Shown: in pieces, positions 45,144-53,458 of the stretch
Numbering within the stretch: the first letter of the stretch is position 1
Layout of the letters: the number at the start of each line of letters is the position of its first letter
Assembly: GCA_963742105.1 (NCBI GenBank)
Contig: CAVUKN010000004.1
Span: forward strand, 310,001-374,000
DNA length: 64,000 nt
Source: Gp6-AA40 sp963742105
GTDB lineage: Bacteria; Acidobacteriota; Vicinamibacteria; Vicinamibacterales; UBA2999
Reading direction: 5' to 3'
Notes under the pieces: generated by a model
Database searches by the model: none
What the model was told of the DNA's origin: nothing
The model's input: the letters and a program-made list of their open reading frames with translations, nothing else
Position numbers and translations under genes: made by a program

Positions 45144-45281
45144 CTCATCAGCCCGCCGGTGCTCAGACACGCGTAAGAGGCTTACCCGTCACGTAAAGCC
45201 GGTGAGGTGCGTCACGCGGGAATAGCACGCGTTTTTCCCTCTCGACCCTGGGCACGCCGCTTGCCCATCCCCGCACGACCC

Positions 45282-46199
45282 GTGACCACACCATTCGCAT
45301 CGTTGCGGCAGATCCTTCGGCCGCTCTCCCTTCCCCTGACTCTTTTGATCGCGTTGGCCGGACGGTCGGCGACAGCACAGACGTCCGATGCGGCGTCGCC
45401 CCCTGCCGCGGCTCAGGCTCCGGATGGGGGAGCGCCACAGCCCGCCTCGTCGCCATCCACGGCGCCGCGCGACGAAACCGAATTGAACGTGATTGCCCTG
45501 CCGACGACGCAGTCGATGCGCCGGTTCGGAAGCCATTTCCGCATCACGCACCGGTTTACCCGCGAGCTGGGGCGCGGGAACCTGGGCGACCTGGCGTCCG
45601 ATCTGTTCGGGCTTGACGAGGGCGCCGTGATCGGCCTCGATTACCGGTTCGCACCAACGTCGAACACGCAAGTGGCGGCCTACCGGACGGTGTTCAATCG
45701 GACCGTGCAGTTCTCAGGACGATGGGACGGACTGCGTCAGGGAGCGCAGTTGCCGGTGGCGATTTCCGGCCTGCTGTCGGTCGAGGGCACCGAGAACTTC
45801 CGCGACGACTACTCGACGGCAGTGGGCGCAGTCGTGTCGCGAACCTACGGCCGGCGCCTCGCTCTCTACGCGTCGCCGACGTTCGTGTGGAACAGCGTCA
45901 CGCCGATGCTCGGCACCGATACTCCGCTCGCGACAGACGAGGACAACACGTTTTATGTCGGTCTGGCTTCACGCGTGATGCTCCCGAAAACCACTTATAT
46001 CGCGCTCGAGTACACTCCTCGGGTCAGCGGTTTCTCACCGAATCGGGGGACGTGGGGCGTCGGCATCGAGAAGCACACCCGCGGTCACCTGTTCCAACTG
46101 AACTTCACCAACAGCTTTGGCACGACGTACGGACAACTCGCCAGGGGAGGCGACCGCAACAACGTCTATCTGGGTTTCAACATCGCACGAAAATTCTGA
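45282..46199 (+). CDS. Outer-membrane beta-barrel protein (DUF5777-like)
   Basis: About 305 residues from GTG 45282 with a signal peptide (LPLTLLIALAGRSATAQT). A Pro/Ala-rich linker is followed by alternating hydrophobic beta strands: NVIALPTTQSMRRFGSHFRI, FGLDEGAVIGLDYRFAPTSN, LALYASPTFVWNSVTPM, ending in the aromatic C-terminal strand NNVYLGFNIARKF expected of an outer-membrane barrel. The layout matches DUF5777 barrels seen next to small lipoproteins in this kind of genome. Start is uncertain; ATG 45207 would precede an improbable leader. It may form a unit with the next gene (gap 19 bases). Confidence 0.7.
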   Translation: MTTPFASLRQILRPLSLPLTLLIALAGRSATAQTSDAASPPAAAQAPDGGAPQPASSPSTAPRDETELNVIALPTTQSMRRFGSHFRITHRFTRELGRGNLGDLASDLFGLDEGAVIGLDYRFAPTSNTQVAAYRTVFNRTVQFSGRWDGLRQGAQLPVAISGLLSVEGTENFRDDYSTAVGAVVSRTYGRRLALYASPTFVWNSVTPMLGTDTPLATDEDNTFYVGLASRVMLPKTTYIALEYTPRVSGFSPNRGTWGVGIEKHTRGHLFQLNFTNSFGTTYGQLARGGDRNNVYLGFNIARKF

Positions 46200-46218
46200 A
46201 CCGATCCGGGAGGATTCA

Positions 46219-46752
46219 ATGAAGCACTGGGGAGTATTAGTACTGACGGCTGCAGTGATGACCGCAGGCTGCGGCAGCGACAGCAGCACACCGACCACAC
46301 CGTCGCAGCCGAACACCGTCACGTTCAGTGCGACGCTGCTGCCGGCGAACGAAGCGCCCGCGATCTCGGGTCCCGAGACCAGCGGCCGTGGCACCGCGTC
46401 GATCACCTTCAACCTGACCCGCAATTCCGCCGGCGCGATTCAGTCGGGCACCGTCGATTTCCACTACGACCTGACGGCATTCCCCGCCGGGACGACGATC
46501 ACCGCGTCGCACATCCACACCGGCGCGTCGGGCGTCGCGGGGGCCGTTCTGATCAGCACCGGTCAATCCGCGGCGACCTCGCTGGGCCTGCCCAACGGCA
46601 CCGGATCGTCAGAGTTTCGAAATGTGAGCGGTCAGGGCACTGACGCGGCGACGCTCCAGGCCATCATCGACAACCCCGCTGGGTACTATTTCAACGTGCA
46701 CTCCACGTTGAACCCAGGCGGCGTCGCGCGCGGGCAGCTGGTCAAGCAGTAG
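46219..46752 (+). CDS. CHRD-domain lipoprotein
   Basis: 177 residues. A lipoprotein signal with lipobox (LTAAVMTAGC, Cys at residue 18) precedes a Ser/Thr linker and a CHRD domain (about residues 33-177): VTFSATLLPANEAPAIS, ITASHIHTGASGVAGAVLIS and YYFNVHSTLNPGGVARGQL. ATG 46219 has GGGAGGA seven bases upstream. CHRD proteins are common secreted proteins of unclear role. The stop is immediately followed by the 102-base repeat array. Confidence 0.85.
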   Translation: MKHWGVLVLTAAVMTAGCGSDSSTPTTPSQPNTVTFSATLLPANEAPAISGPETSGRGTASITFNLTRNSAGAIQSGTVDFHYDLTAFPAGTTITASHIHTGASGVAGAVLISTGQSAATSLGLPNGTGSSEFRNVSGQGTDAATLQAIIDNPAGYYFNVHSTLNPGGVARGQLVKQ

Positions 46753-46753
46753 G

Positions 46754-47712
46754 ACGCTTCTGGTGCGAGGAGAGCTCGCACTGGTGCGATGAAGACGCTC
46801 GTGGTGCGATAGAGACGCGCGCTGGTGCGATGAAGACGCTCATGGTGCGATAGAGACTCGCGCTGGTGCGAGGGAAGGATGCGTGCCGGCCGCGAAGGCA
46901 CTTGTTGGTGCGAGGCAAGCTCGCATTGGTGCGAGGAAGACGCTCGGGTGCGATAGAGACGCGCGCTGGTGCGAGGAAGGACGCGTGCCGGTGCGAAGGC
47001 ACTTGTTGGTGCGAGGCAAGCTCGCACTGGTGCGAGGAAGACGCTCGTGGTGCGATAGAGACGCGCGCTGGTGCGGGGAAGGACGCGTGCCGGTGCGAAG
47101 GCACTTGTTGGTGCGAGGCAAGCTCGCACTGGTGCGAGGAAGACGCTCGTGGTGCGATAGAGACGCGCGCTGGTGCGGGGAAGGACGCGTGCCGGTGCGA
47201 AGGCACTTGTTGGTGCGAGGCAAGCTCGCACTGGTGCGATGAAGACGCTCGTGGTGCGATAGAGACGCGCGCTGGTGCGAGGGAAGGACGCGTGCCGGTG
47301 CGAAGGCACTTGTTGGTGCGAGGCGAGCTCGCACTGGTGCGAGGAAGACGCTCGTGGTGCGATAGAGACGCGCGCTGGTGCGGGAAGGACGCGTGCCGGT
47401 GGCGAAGGCACTTGTTGGTGCGAGGCAAGCTCGCACTGGTGCGAGGAAGACGCTCGTGGTGCGATAGAGACGCGCGCTGGTGCGGGGAAGGACGCGTGCC
47501 GGTGCGAAGGCACTTGTTGGTGCGAGGCAAGCTCGCACTGGTGCGAGGAAGACGCTCGTGGTGCGATAGAGACGCGCGCTGGTGCGAGGAAGGACGCGTG
47601 CCCGGTGCGAAGGCACTTGTTGGTGCGAGGCAAGCTCGCACTGGTGCGATGAAGACGCTCGGGTGCGATAGAGACGCGCGCTGGTGCGAGGGAAGGACGC
47701 GCCCCCGGTGCG
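46754..47712. repeat. 102-base tandem repeat array, about nine copies
   Basis: The marker CACTTGTTGG recurs at 46899, 47000, 47102, 47204, 47307, 47409, 47511 and 47614, giving periods of 101-103 bases. Each unit divides into five sub-units of 18-23 bases, all with a GGTGCGA core. One sub-unit forms a hairpin, GTGCGAG-GCAAG-CTCGCAC. Copies are nearly identical; a few single-base length changes are seen. Because 102 is divisible by three, long open frames appear on both strands, but they are a by-product. The array starts right at the CHRD gene stop. Confidence 0.9.
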
Positions 47713-47750
47713 ACGAGCGAAGGGACGCCGGGCGGGGTTTCAGCCCCTCC

Positions 47751-47796
47751 ATTCAGGATTCAGGATTCAGGATTCACGATTCACGATTCACGATTC
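47751..47796. repeat. ATTCAGG / ATTCACG heptamer tandem repeat
   Basis: Three copies of ATTCAGG followed by three of ATTCACG and a partial copy, ending exactly at the stop of the CPXCG gene (47797). Another member of the seven-base repeat family of this window. Confidence 0.85.
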
Positions 47797-47976
47797 CTAA
47801 GATCCATCGCCACGGCGCACGTCCACAAACCGTTCGCCGTCATCCCACCAGACGTTCACCTGCCACGGGTTGCAGCAGACCTCGCAGTCCTGCACCAGGG
47901 TGCCGTGAACGTCTGGTTCCACATACAGCTCGCTCTCCTCGCCGCAGTACGGGCAGACCACGTGGAATTCGTTCAT
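47797..47976 (-). CDS. CPXCG-motif cysteine-rich small protein
   Basis: A 59-residue protein: MNEFHVVCPYCGEESELYVE begins it, with CPYCGE (Cys 8 and Cys 11) and a second Cys cluster DCEVCCNPWQV (Cys 31, 34, 35), then a Trp-rich VNVWWDDGERF. This matches the small CPXCG zinc-ribbon-like family (Cys_rich_CPXG). It was found by direct reading of the minus strand between the two large repeat arrays; it is the only convincing gene between 46.75 and 48.68 kb. The function of the family is unknown. Confidence 0.8.
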   Translation of the reverse strand: MNEFHVVCPYCGEESELYVEPDVHGTLVQDCEVCCNPWQVNVWWDDGERFVDVRRGDGS

Positions 47977-48012
47977 CCGATGAGAGTACTGCTGAACGCG
48001 GAGGGATGCGGA

Positions 48013-48673
48013 ACCCGGTTCTGATGGTGCCGAGGGTGCCGCAGGTGCCGGGGGTTCGGTTCAATGGGTTCGGTGGGTTCATGCCGTGCATCTGCGCGAG
48101 AAACGCGCGAACGTTCTGAACCGAACCCCCGGCACCCCTGGCACCTTCGGCACCCTCAGAACCGGGAATGATGCTGCACGCGGTTCAGTGGTTCCGGGAG
48201 TGCCGAAGGTGCCGGAGGTTCGGTTCAATGCGTTCAGTGGTGTTCTGGTCGCCGCCGTCTGCGCCGGAACGCATGAACGTGCTGAACCGAACCCCCGGCA
48301 CCCCTGGCACCTCCGGCACCCTCAGAACCGAAAATGATGCTGCACGCGGTTCAGTGGTTCCGGGAGTGCCGAAGGTGCCGGAGGTTCGGTTCCATCCGTT
48401 CAGTGGTGTTCTGGTCGCCGCCGTCTGCGCCGGAACGCATGAACATGCTGAACCGAACCCCCGGCACCCCTGGCACCTCCGGCACCCTCAGAACCGAAAG
48501 TGATGCTGCACGCGGTTCAGTGGTTCCGGGAGTGCCGAAGGTGCCGGAGGTTCGGTTCAACCCTGGCACTCCGGCACCCTCAGAACCAGTAATGATGCTG
48601 AGCGCGGCTCAGTGGTTCCGAAGGTGCCGTGCCTTCGGTTCCTGGCACCTCCGGCACCCTCGGAACCACGGCG
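48013..48673. repeat. 166-base tandem repeat with inverted arms
   Basis: GATGCTGCACGCGGTTCAGTGG recurs at about 48169, 48335 and 48501 (period 166), preceded by a diverged copy from 48013 and followed by shortened copies to about 48673. Each unit carries GGTGCCGGAGGTTCGGTTC on one side and GAACCGAACCCCCGGCACC on the other, so every copy can fold as a large hairpin; the arms are themselves made of GGTGCCG / CGGCACC short repeats. Several frames stay open through it, but none looks like a gene. Nothing else is visible in 47977-48683. Confidence 0.85.
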
Positions 48674-48683
48674 TCCGTTCAAC

Positions 48684-49775
48684 TCACCTCGCCGCGCGGG
48701 CCGGCGAGTGCGGCGGCGCGGCTCGCGCGTACTGAATCGGCCACGGAAACGCGACACCCAGTTCCTGTGCTGCATGCGCCGGAAAGTACGGATCGCGCAG
48801 CATCTGCCTCGCCAGGAGCACGACGTCAGCCCTCCCGCTGCGGATGATCTCGTCCGCCTGCGTTGCCGAGGTAATCAAGCCGACGGCGCCAGTGGCCATG
48901 CCGGTCTCCCGTCTGATTCGTTCCGCGAACGGCACCTGGTAGCCAGGACCGACCGTAATCTTTGCGCCGCGCACGGCGCCGCCAGACGAGCAGTCGACGA
49001 GATCGATGCCGATCGTGCGCAGCCGGCGAGCGAGTTCCACGGATTGATCCAGGTCCCACCCGCCGTCCACCCAGTCGGTCGCCGAGATTCGCACGACCAC
49101 TGGCAGTGAATCCGGCCACGCGCGCCGGACGGCGTCTGCCACATCCAGCGTCAGCCGTACGCGGTTGTCGAACGACCCGCCGTAGTCGTCGGTGCGCGTG
49201 TTGACGAGCGGGGACAGGAACTGATGGAGCAGGTAGCCATGAGCGGCGTGAATTTCGATCACGTCGAAGCCGGCGTCGCGAGCACGGACGGTGGCGGCCT
49301 CAAAGGCGCGGACGACACCGTTGATTTCCGCAACCGTGAGCGCGCGCGGGACGGGGTAGTTGTCGGCGAAAGGCTCGGTGGTCGGGGCCACCGGCTCCCA
49401 TCCGCCGTCTGGAGGCGTGACGGTGCCTTCGCCGAACCAGGGTGCCGCGGTACTGGCTTTCCGGCCGGCGTGCGCGAGCTGGATGCCGGCGGTGGCGCCT
49501 TGCGAATGGACGAAGTCGGTAATCCGTCGCAGCCCGGGCACCTGTTCGTCGGACCAGATGCCGAGGTCCTGCGGACTGATTCGTCCCTCTGCCGTCACCG
49601 CCGCGGCTTCGGTGAAGACCAGCGCCGCCCCGCCGACGGCGTGCGACCCGAGATGCACCAGGTGCCAATCGTTGGCAAGACCGTTGACCGACGAGTACTG
49701 ACACATCGGCGATACGACGATGCGGTGAGGCAGGGTAAGGGAACGCAAATCGATGGGATCGAACAGTGAAGACAT
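48684..49775 (-). CDS. NADH:flavin oxidoreductase, Old Yellow Enzyme family (YqjM-like)
   Basis: An FMN-dependent ene-reductase, 363 residues, TIM barrel. The start reads SLFDPIDLRSLTLPHRIVVS and PMCQYSS, with the Cys typical of the YqjM/thermophilic-like class. Other motifs are IQLAHAGRK, the substrate-binding His pair in IEIHAAHGYLLHQFLSP, NTRTDDYGGSFDNRVRL and ADVVLLARQMLRDPYFP. The stop lies next to the 166-base repeat array. It is transcribed alone; the physiological substrate is unknown. Confidence 0.93.
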   Translation of the reverse strand: MSSLFDPIDLRSLTLPHRIVVSPMCQYSSVNGLANDWHLVHLGSHAVGGAALVFTEAAAVTAEGRISPQDLGIWSDEQVPGLRRITDFVHSQGATAGIQLAHAGRKASTAAPWFGEGTVTPPDGGWEPVAPTTEPFADNYPVPRALTVAEINGVVRAFEAATVRARDAGFDVIEIHAAHGYLLHQFLSPLVNTRTDDYGGSFDNRVRLTLDVADAVRRAWPDSLPVVVRISATDWVDGGWDLDQSVELARRLRTIGIDLVDCSSGGAVRGAKITVGPGYQVPFAERIRRETGMATGAVGLITSATQADEIIRSGRADVVLLARQMLRDPYFPAHAAQELGVAFPWPIQYARAAPPHSPARAAR

Positions 49776-49837
49776 GGGTGAAGTATTGGAAGTGAGAGGT
49801 TTGCAGTAGAAAGTGGGGCGGGCCTTCAGGCGCGCCG

Positions 49838-51116
49838 TCAGGAGCTGGGCACCTCATCGTCGCGCTGCGCAGGGATCTCCTTGTGGTAACGCCGTAAAGC
49901 GGGAGTCGTCGCCGCTACCCAGCCCGTTGCAAGCAGGCAGCCGATTCCGCCGGTGATGACGGAAAACGGGGCGCCCATCCACTGGGCGAGCGCGCCCGCT
50001 TCCAGCTCCCCGAGTTGCGGACCGCCCATGAAAAAGATCATGTTGACACCGGTCATGCGGCCGCGCAGCCGGTTGGGGGTCTCGAGCTGCCGGATCACGC
50101 TGCGGATGACCATGCTGATGGTGTCGGCCACACCGGTGAGTGCGAGGCAGGCGAACGTAACCCAGAACGATCGCGACAACCCGAAGCCGACGGTGGCGAG
50201 CCCGTAGATGGCGACCGACCACAGCAGGACGGGCCCGCGCCGGTGGATGCGGTCCGCCAGCACAATCATGCCGGCGCTCATCAGCACCGCCCCCGCGGCC
50301 GGCGCAGCGTACAGCCAGCCATACCCCCTCGCCCCGACGAAGAGAATGTCCTGCGCGAAGATCGGCAGCAACGCCACGGCCGACGAGAAGAACGTCGCGA
50401 AAAAATCCAGCAGCATCGTCGAGCGGATGATCGGCGAGGTGAAGACGAAATGAAGGCCCTCGCGGGCGGCGCTCCAGGAGACGGCCTCCCGTTGCGCCCG
50501 ACGTCGCATCGTCCTGGATACCGCGCATCAGCAGCAGCGCGCCGATTACGAACCCGAACGAGATAGCGTTGAGCAGGTACACCCACGTCAGCCCGACCGT
50601 GGCGATCAGGATGCCGCCGAGCGCCGGCCCCGCGATCGAAGCCGCCTGCATCATCGCGGTGTTCAGGCTGAGCGCGTTGGCGAGGTCCTCGCGTGGAACC
50701 AGCGACGGGACCAGCGCCTGACGGGCCGGCAGGTCGAACGACGACACCGTCGAACCCAGTGCGGTCAACGCATAGAGGACCGGCAGCGTCATCAGCCCGC
50801 GACCGGTGATGGCGGCGAGCGTCGTCGCCACGACTGTCGCGCCAATCTGCGTGGTTAACATCAGTTGACGCCTGGGCCATGCGTCGGCCACCACGCCGCC
50901 GATCATCGAGAACACAATGATCGGAACCACGCGAACCAGACCGACCGTCCCGAGCGCCAGTCCTTTCCGATCCGGTGCGACCAGCAGCGACACGTGCCAC
51001 AGGACGGCCGCCGCCTGCATGTTGGATCCGGTAAAGGAAACGAGCAGCCCGATCCAGAGCAGTCGGAAGTTGCGATGGCGGAGTGCGGGGGCCGCCGCCC
51101 GGAGGCTGCGGATCAC
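49838..51116 (-). CDS. MFS transporter, EntS-like (one frameshift)
   Basis: A 12-segment major facilitator of the MFS_3/enterobactin-exporter type. GTG 51116 starts MIRSLRAAAPALRHRNFRLL, then FTGSNMQAAAVLWHVSLLVA and VVADAWPRRQLMLTTQ (signature loop). Near 50505 the frame changes; the second half reads STMLLDFFATFFSSAVALLP, GARGYGWLYAAPAAGAVLMS and RGRMTGVNMIFFMGGPQLGE. About 426 codons. The substrate cannot be told; such exporters carry siderophores or drugs. Confidence 0.88.
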
Positions 51117-51235
51117 GAATCAGTCGCGCGCGCCGACAGCGACACGATGTAAGTCACCGGTCTCGCCCGTTCGATTGGTGCGGGGACGTGGAAGACCATG
51201 AGAAATCGTTGTTGTGGCGGTGGCGTCTTCGGCAT
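51113..51235 (-). CDS. Possible small open reading frame upstream of the MFS gene
   Basis: A 40-residue frame, MPKTPPPQQRFLMVFHVPAP onward, whose TGA overlaps the GTG start of the MFS gene (GTGA), the coupling style used elsewhere here. No Shine-Dalgarno of note, no recognised motif. It may be a leader peptide or chance. Confidence 0.25.
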   Translation of the reverse strand: MPKTPPPQQRFLMVFHVPAPIERARPVTYIVSLSARATDS

Positions 51236-51472
51236 CGAGGAGAGCAGCGCGGCCTCGCTCACCCGGCCCGTTGATGTGCACGTCGGTCACAATCCCAATT
51301 GTACGGGGTGAGCGGATGCGACGCGGCCAACGGTGCCTTTTGCTGGGGAACGTGACCGGGCACCGCGAGAATCGCGAGACTTGCCGACTCGAATCACCGG
51401 TCACCGCGTTGAGACGACAGAGAGCGGGGGAAGCGGAGAACGGGGATGACGGAGAACGGGGGTGACGGAGAC

Positions 51473-51822
51473 AACGGGATCACAAACGGGGGAACGGGGA
51501 AACGGGGACGAACGGGCAGGAATTACCGTCACGCCCAGAGCCAGAGAGCCAACGTGAAGAACTCACTCCGCTGCGTCAAGCGCTCCAAGCCATCAGCTCG
51601 CTGATCAGAGCCAGCGCTGCTGGCCGCCGCAGGCGGCCGCGATCGGACGACGAGACTCAGAAACAAGCCATCGGGTGAGTGTTGCGATGGTTTGTTTCTG
51701 AGCCTCGTCGTCCGATCGGCGACGGCCCGTTGCACGGGCCGTCAGCAGCGCGCTCACGCGAACGTAGACGCGGCTCGTCCCGTTCGTCCCCGTTTCCCCG
51801 TTGCTCCGTTTGTGATCCCGTT
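51473..51822. repeat. Long inverted repeat with ACGGG-rich arms
   Basis: A 44-base arm at 51473-51516 (AACGGGATCACAAACGG onward) matches the reverse complement of 51779-51822 at 42 of 44 positions. The arms are built of short ACGGGGA-like units that continue outward on the left to about 51417. The right arm overlaps the last residues of xylulokinase. The spacer holds the cloverleaf-like element at 51614-51751. No gene is seen in 51236-51820. Confidence 0.85.
51614..51751. repeat. Cloverleaf-like nested palindrome
   Basis: GCGCTGCT (51614-51621) pairs with AGCAGCGC (51744-51751). Between them stand three hairpins: GGCCGCC/GGCGGCC (51622-51638), a 33-base stem matching at 31 positions (51641-51673 with 51685-51717, loop of 11), and GACGGCCCG/CGGGCCGTC (51721-51743, loop TTGCA). 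The whole is enclosed by the 44-base inverted arms. It may be a structured RNA, a cruciform site or a non-autonomous mobile element. Confidence 0.8.
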
Positions 51823-53458
51823 ACCCCCGTACCCTCCGTTCCCACTTTGCCGCGAACGCTTCGAGTTCTCGCGACGGATCGCCTCCGCGACCGAGGGCGT
51901 GGCGTTCGCACCGTTCGTAGATGGGAACAAGTTCGCGATACAACTGGTGCCGTTCCGGGTCGGGCGTGATATGCGCCTGCGCGGGCTGCTCGATACCGCC
52001 GACGACCGCATCCCACGACAGCTCCGAACCGCGGGCCAGCGCGTCGCCATGCCAGGCTCGCAACGCCGCGCCCAACGCGGCCGAGTTCGTGACGCTCGAG
52101 CGATAGACATCGGCGCCGAAGACATCCGCCATCACCTGCAGGATCGGCGTGTTGGCCGCGGCGCCGCCAGTCGCCAGGATCGTGTCCACCGTTACCGACA
52201 TCCATCGCGAGTGCAGGGCCAGGGCCATCTGCTGCGCTTCGACGACACCCCGCACGCTCCCCGGTCCGTCGTCAGGCGACACGCGGTAGCGATGCACGCC
52301 CGGCGACCTCACCGGCGGCGTGATCTCTGGCACGTACCACGGGATCAACACGCGACCGTTGTTTCCGGCCGGCGTGCTGGCGAGCGCGGCCGAGAAATCC
52401 GACCAGGACATGTTGAACGTGTCGCGAACGCGCTCGCGGGCGAGCGAGCCGTTGCTGAAGCACGTCAACCCCATGAAGTCGCCGGTCGGAGCGCCGAACA
52501 CATGGCCGGTTCCGTCGGGATCGACGCGTGGGTGCTTCATCAAGCCGAAGATCGTGTCGCTCGTTCCCAGCGAGATCGCGACCACCCCTTCCCGCACCAG
52601 GCCCACGCCGACCAGGCTGCACGGGTTGTCCCCGGACCAGGTGATCACCGATGCCGGCGGCAATCGATGCCGCACCTGCCAGTAGGGCGAGAGCGTGCCC
52701 GCAACGGTCCACGATGGGACGATGTCCGGAAGCTTCGACGTCAGGTCCGGAGCGGTGGCCTGCACCGCGTCGGACCACCACGTGCGCGACTCGAGTTCCA
52801 TCAGGTTCATCCCCGACCCGTCGCCCGGATCGAGCGGCGCGTCATCACCGATGAGCAACGATGCCAGGAACGAGCTGACAAGATGGATGCGGCCGGTCCG
52901 GCGGTACGCATCAGGTTCCGTGCACGCGAACTTCCTGACCTGTGGGCCGGTGAAACGCTCGAAAGCCCGGGAGCCGGTGCGCCCTGCGAGCGCGGCAGCG
53001 CCGCCGAGCGCCGCGGAGATTTCGTTGCACTGTGCCGTCGTGCTCGTGTCCATCCAGATCGGCGCCGTCGGCCGCGACAGCAACGGTTCGATCTGCGGGC
53101 CCGGAGGCTTGCGCGCGTCCAGCGCACGCAGCCGCGTCATCGCGTCGTGGGTGAGGTAGACACTGCCGTGCTGTTGCGCCGATCCCGATATTGCAGTCAG
53201 GCGCGACAAATCGACCCCGTCGTCCTCGAGACGGGTGAACATCAGGTCGAGCGCGTCGGCCCACATGGGCGGCGACGACATGGCAACTGCCGGGTCGTCC
53301 GACGGCAGCACGCCATGGCGCGTGCCGTACTGGGGCAGCGCCTCGTCGAACGCGATCGATGCCTCGGCGATGATCCGGGCCGAGCCGCCCTCGGCCTCGA
53401 TCGCAATGGCCGTCAGGCTTTGCGTGCTCGAATCAAGGCCGACAAACAGGCGACGCAT
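51821..53458 (-). CDS. xylB: Xylulokinase-type FGGY carbohydrate kinase
   Basis: 545 residues. FGGY kinases phosphorylate sugars; next to xylose isomerase the likely reaction is D-xylulose to xylulose 5-phosphate. N-terminal ATPase fold RRLFVGLDSSTQSLTAIAIE, substrate region SGSAQQHGSVYL, and C-terminal signature VVAISLGTSDTIFGLMKHPR and TILATGGAAANTPILQVMAD. ATG 53458 shares its A with the xylA stop. The last residues (WERRVRG) run into the inverted repeat arm, so the C-terminus may have been altered by repeat growth. Confidence 0.9.
   Translation of the reverse strand: MRRLFVGLDSSTQSLTAIAIEAEGGSARIIAEASIAFDEALPQYGTRHGVLPSDDPAVAMSSPPMWADALDLMFTRLEDDGVDLSRLTAISGSAQQHGSVYLTHDAMTRLRALDARKPPGPQIEPLLSRPTAPIWMDTSTTAQCNEISAALGGAAALAGRTGSRAFERFTGPQVRKFACTEPDAYRRTGRIHLVSSFLASLLIGDDAPLDPGDGSGMNLMELESRTWWSDAVQATAPDLTSKLPDIVPSWTVAGTLSPYWQVRHRLPPASVITWSGDNPCSLVGVGLVREGVVAISLGTSDTIFGLMKHPRVDPDGTGHVFGAPTGDFMGLTCFSNGSLARERVRDTFNMSWSDFSAALASTPAGNNGRVLIPWYVPEITPPVRSPGVHRYRVSPDDGPGSVRGVVEAQQMALALHSRWMSVTVDTILATGGAAANTPILQVMADVFGADVYRSSVTNSAALGAALRAWHGDALARGSELSWDAVVGGIEQPAQAHITPDPERHQLYRELVPIYERCERHALGRGGDPSRELEAFAAKWERRVRG

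Noticed and set aside
45144..45281. Possible cyclic di-GMP riboswitch (ACGTAAAGCCGG stretch) before the outer-membrane barrel gene
   Set aside because: Only a short resemblance to the GACGCAAAGCC core; the second conserved half and the pairing could not be found.
46742..48119. Long open frames on both strands through the 102-base array (up to about 417 codons)
   Set aside because: The unit length is a multiple of three, so several frames stay open; the products are simple repeats, have no clear ribosome sites, and change frame where unit length varies.
46754..48673. CRISPR-like array
   Set aside because: Units are contiguous with no unique spacers, and there are no cas genes.
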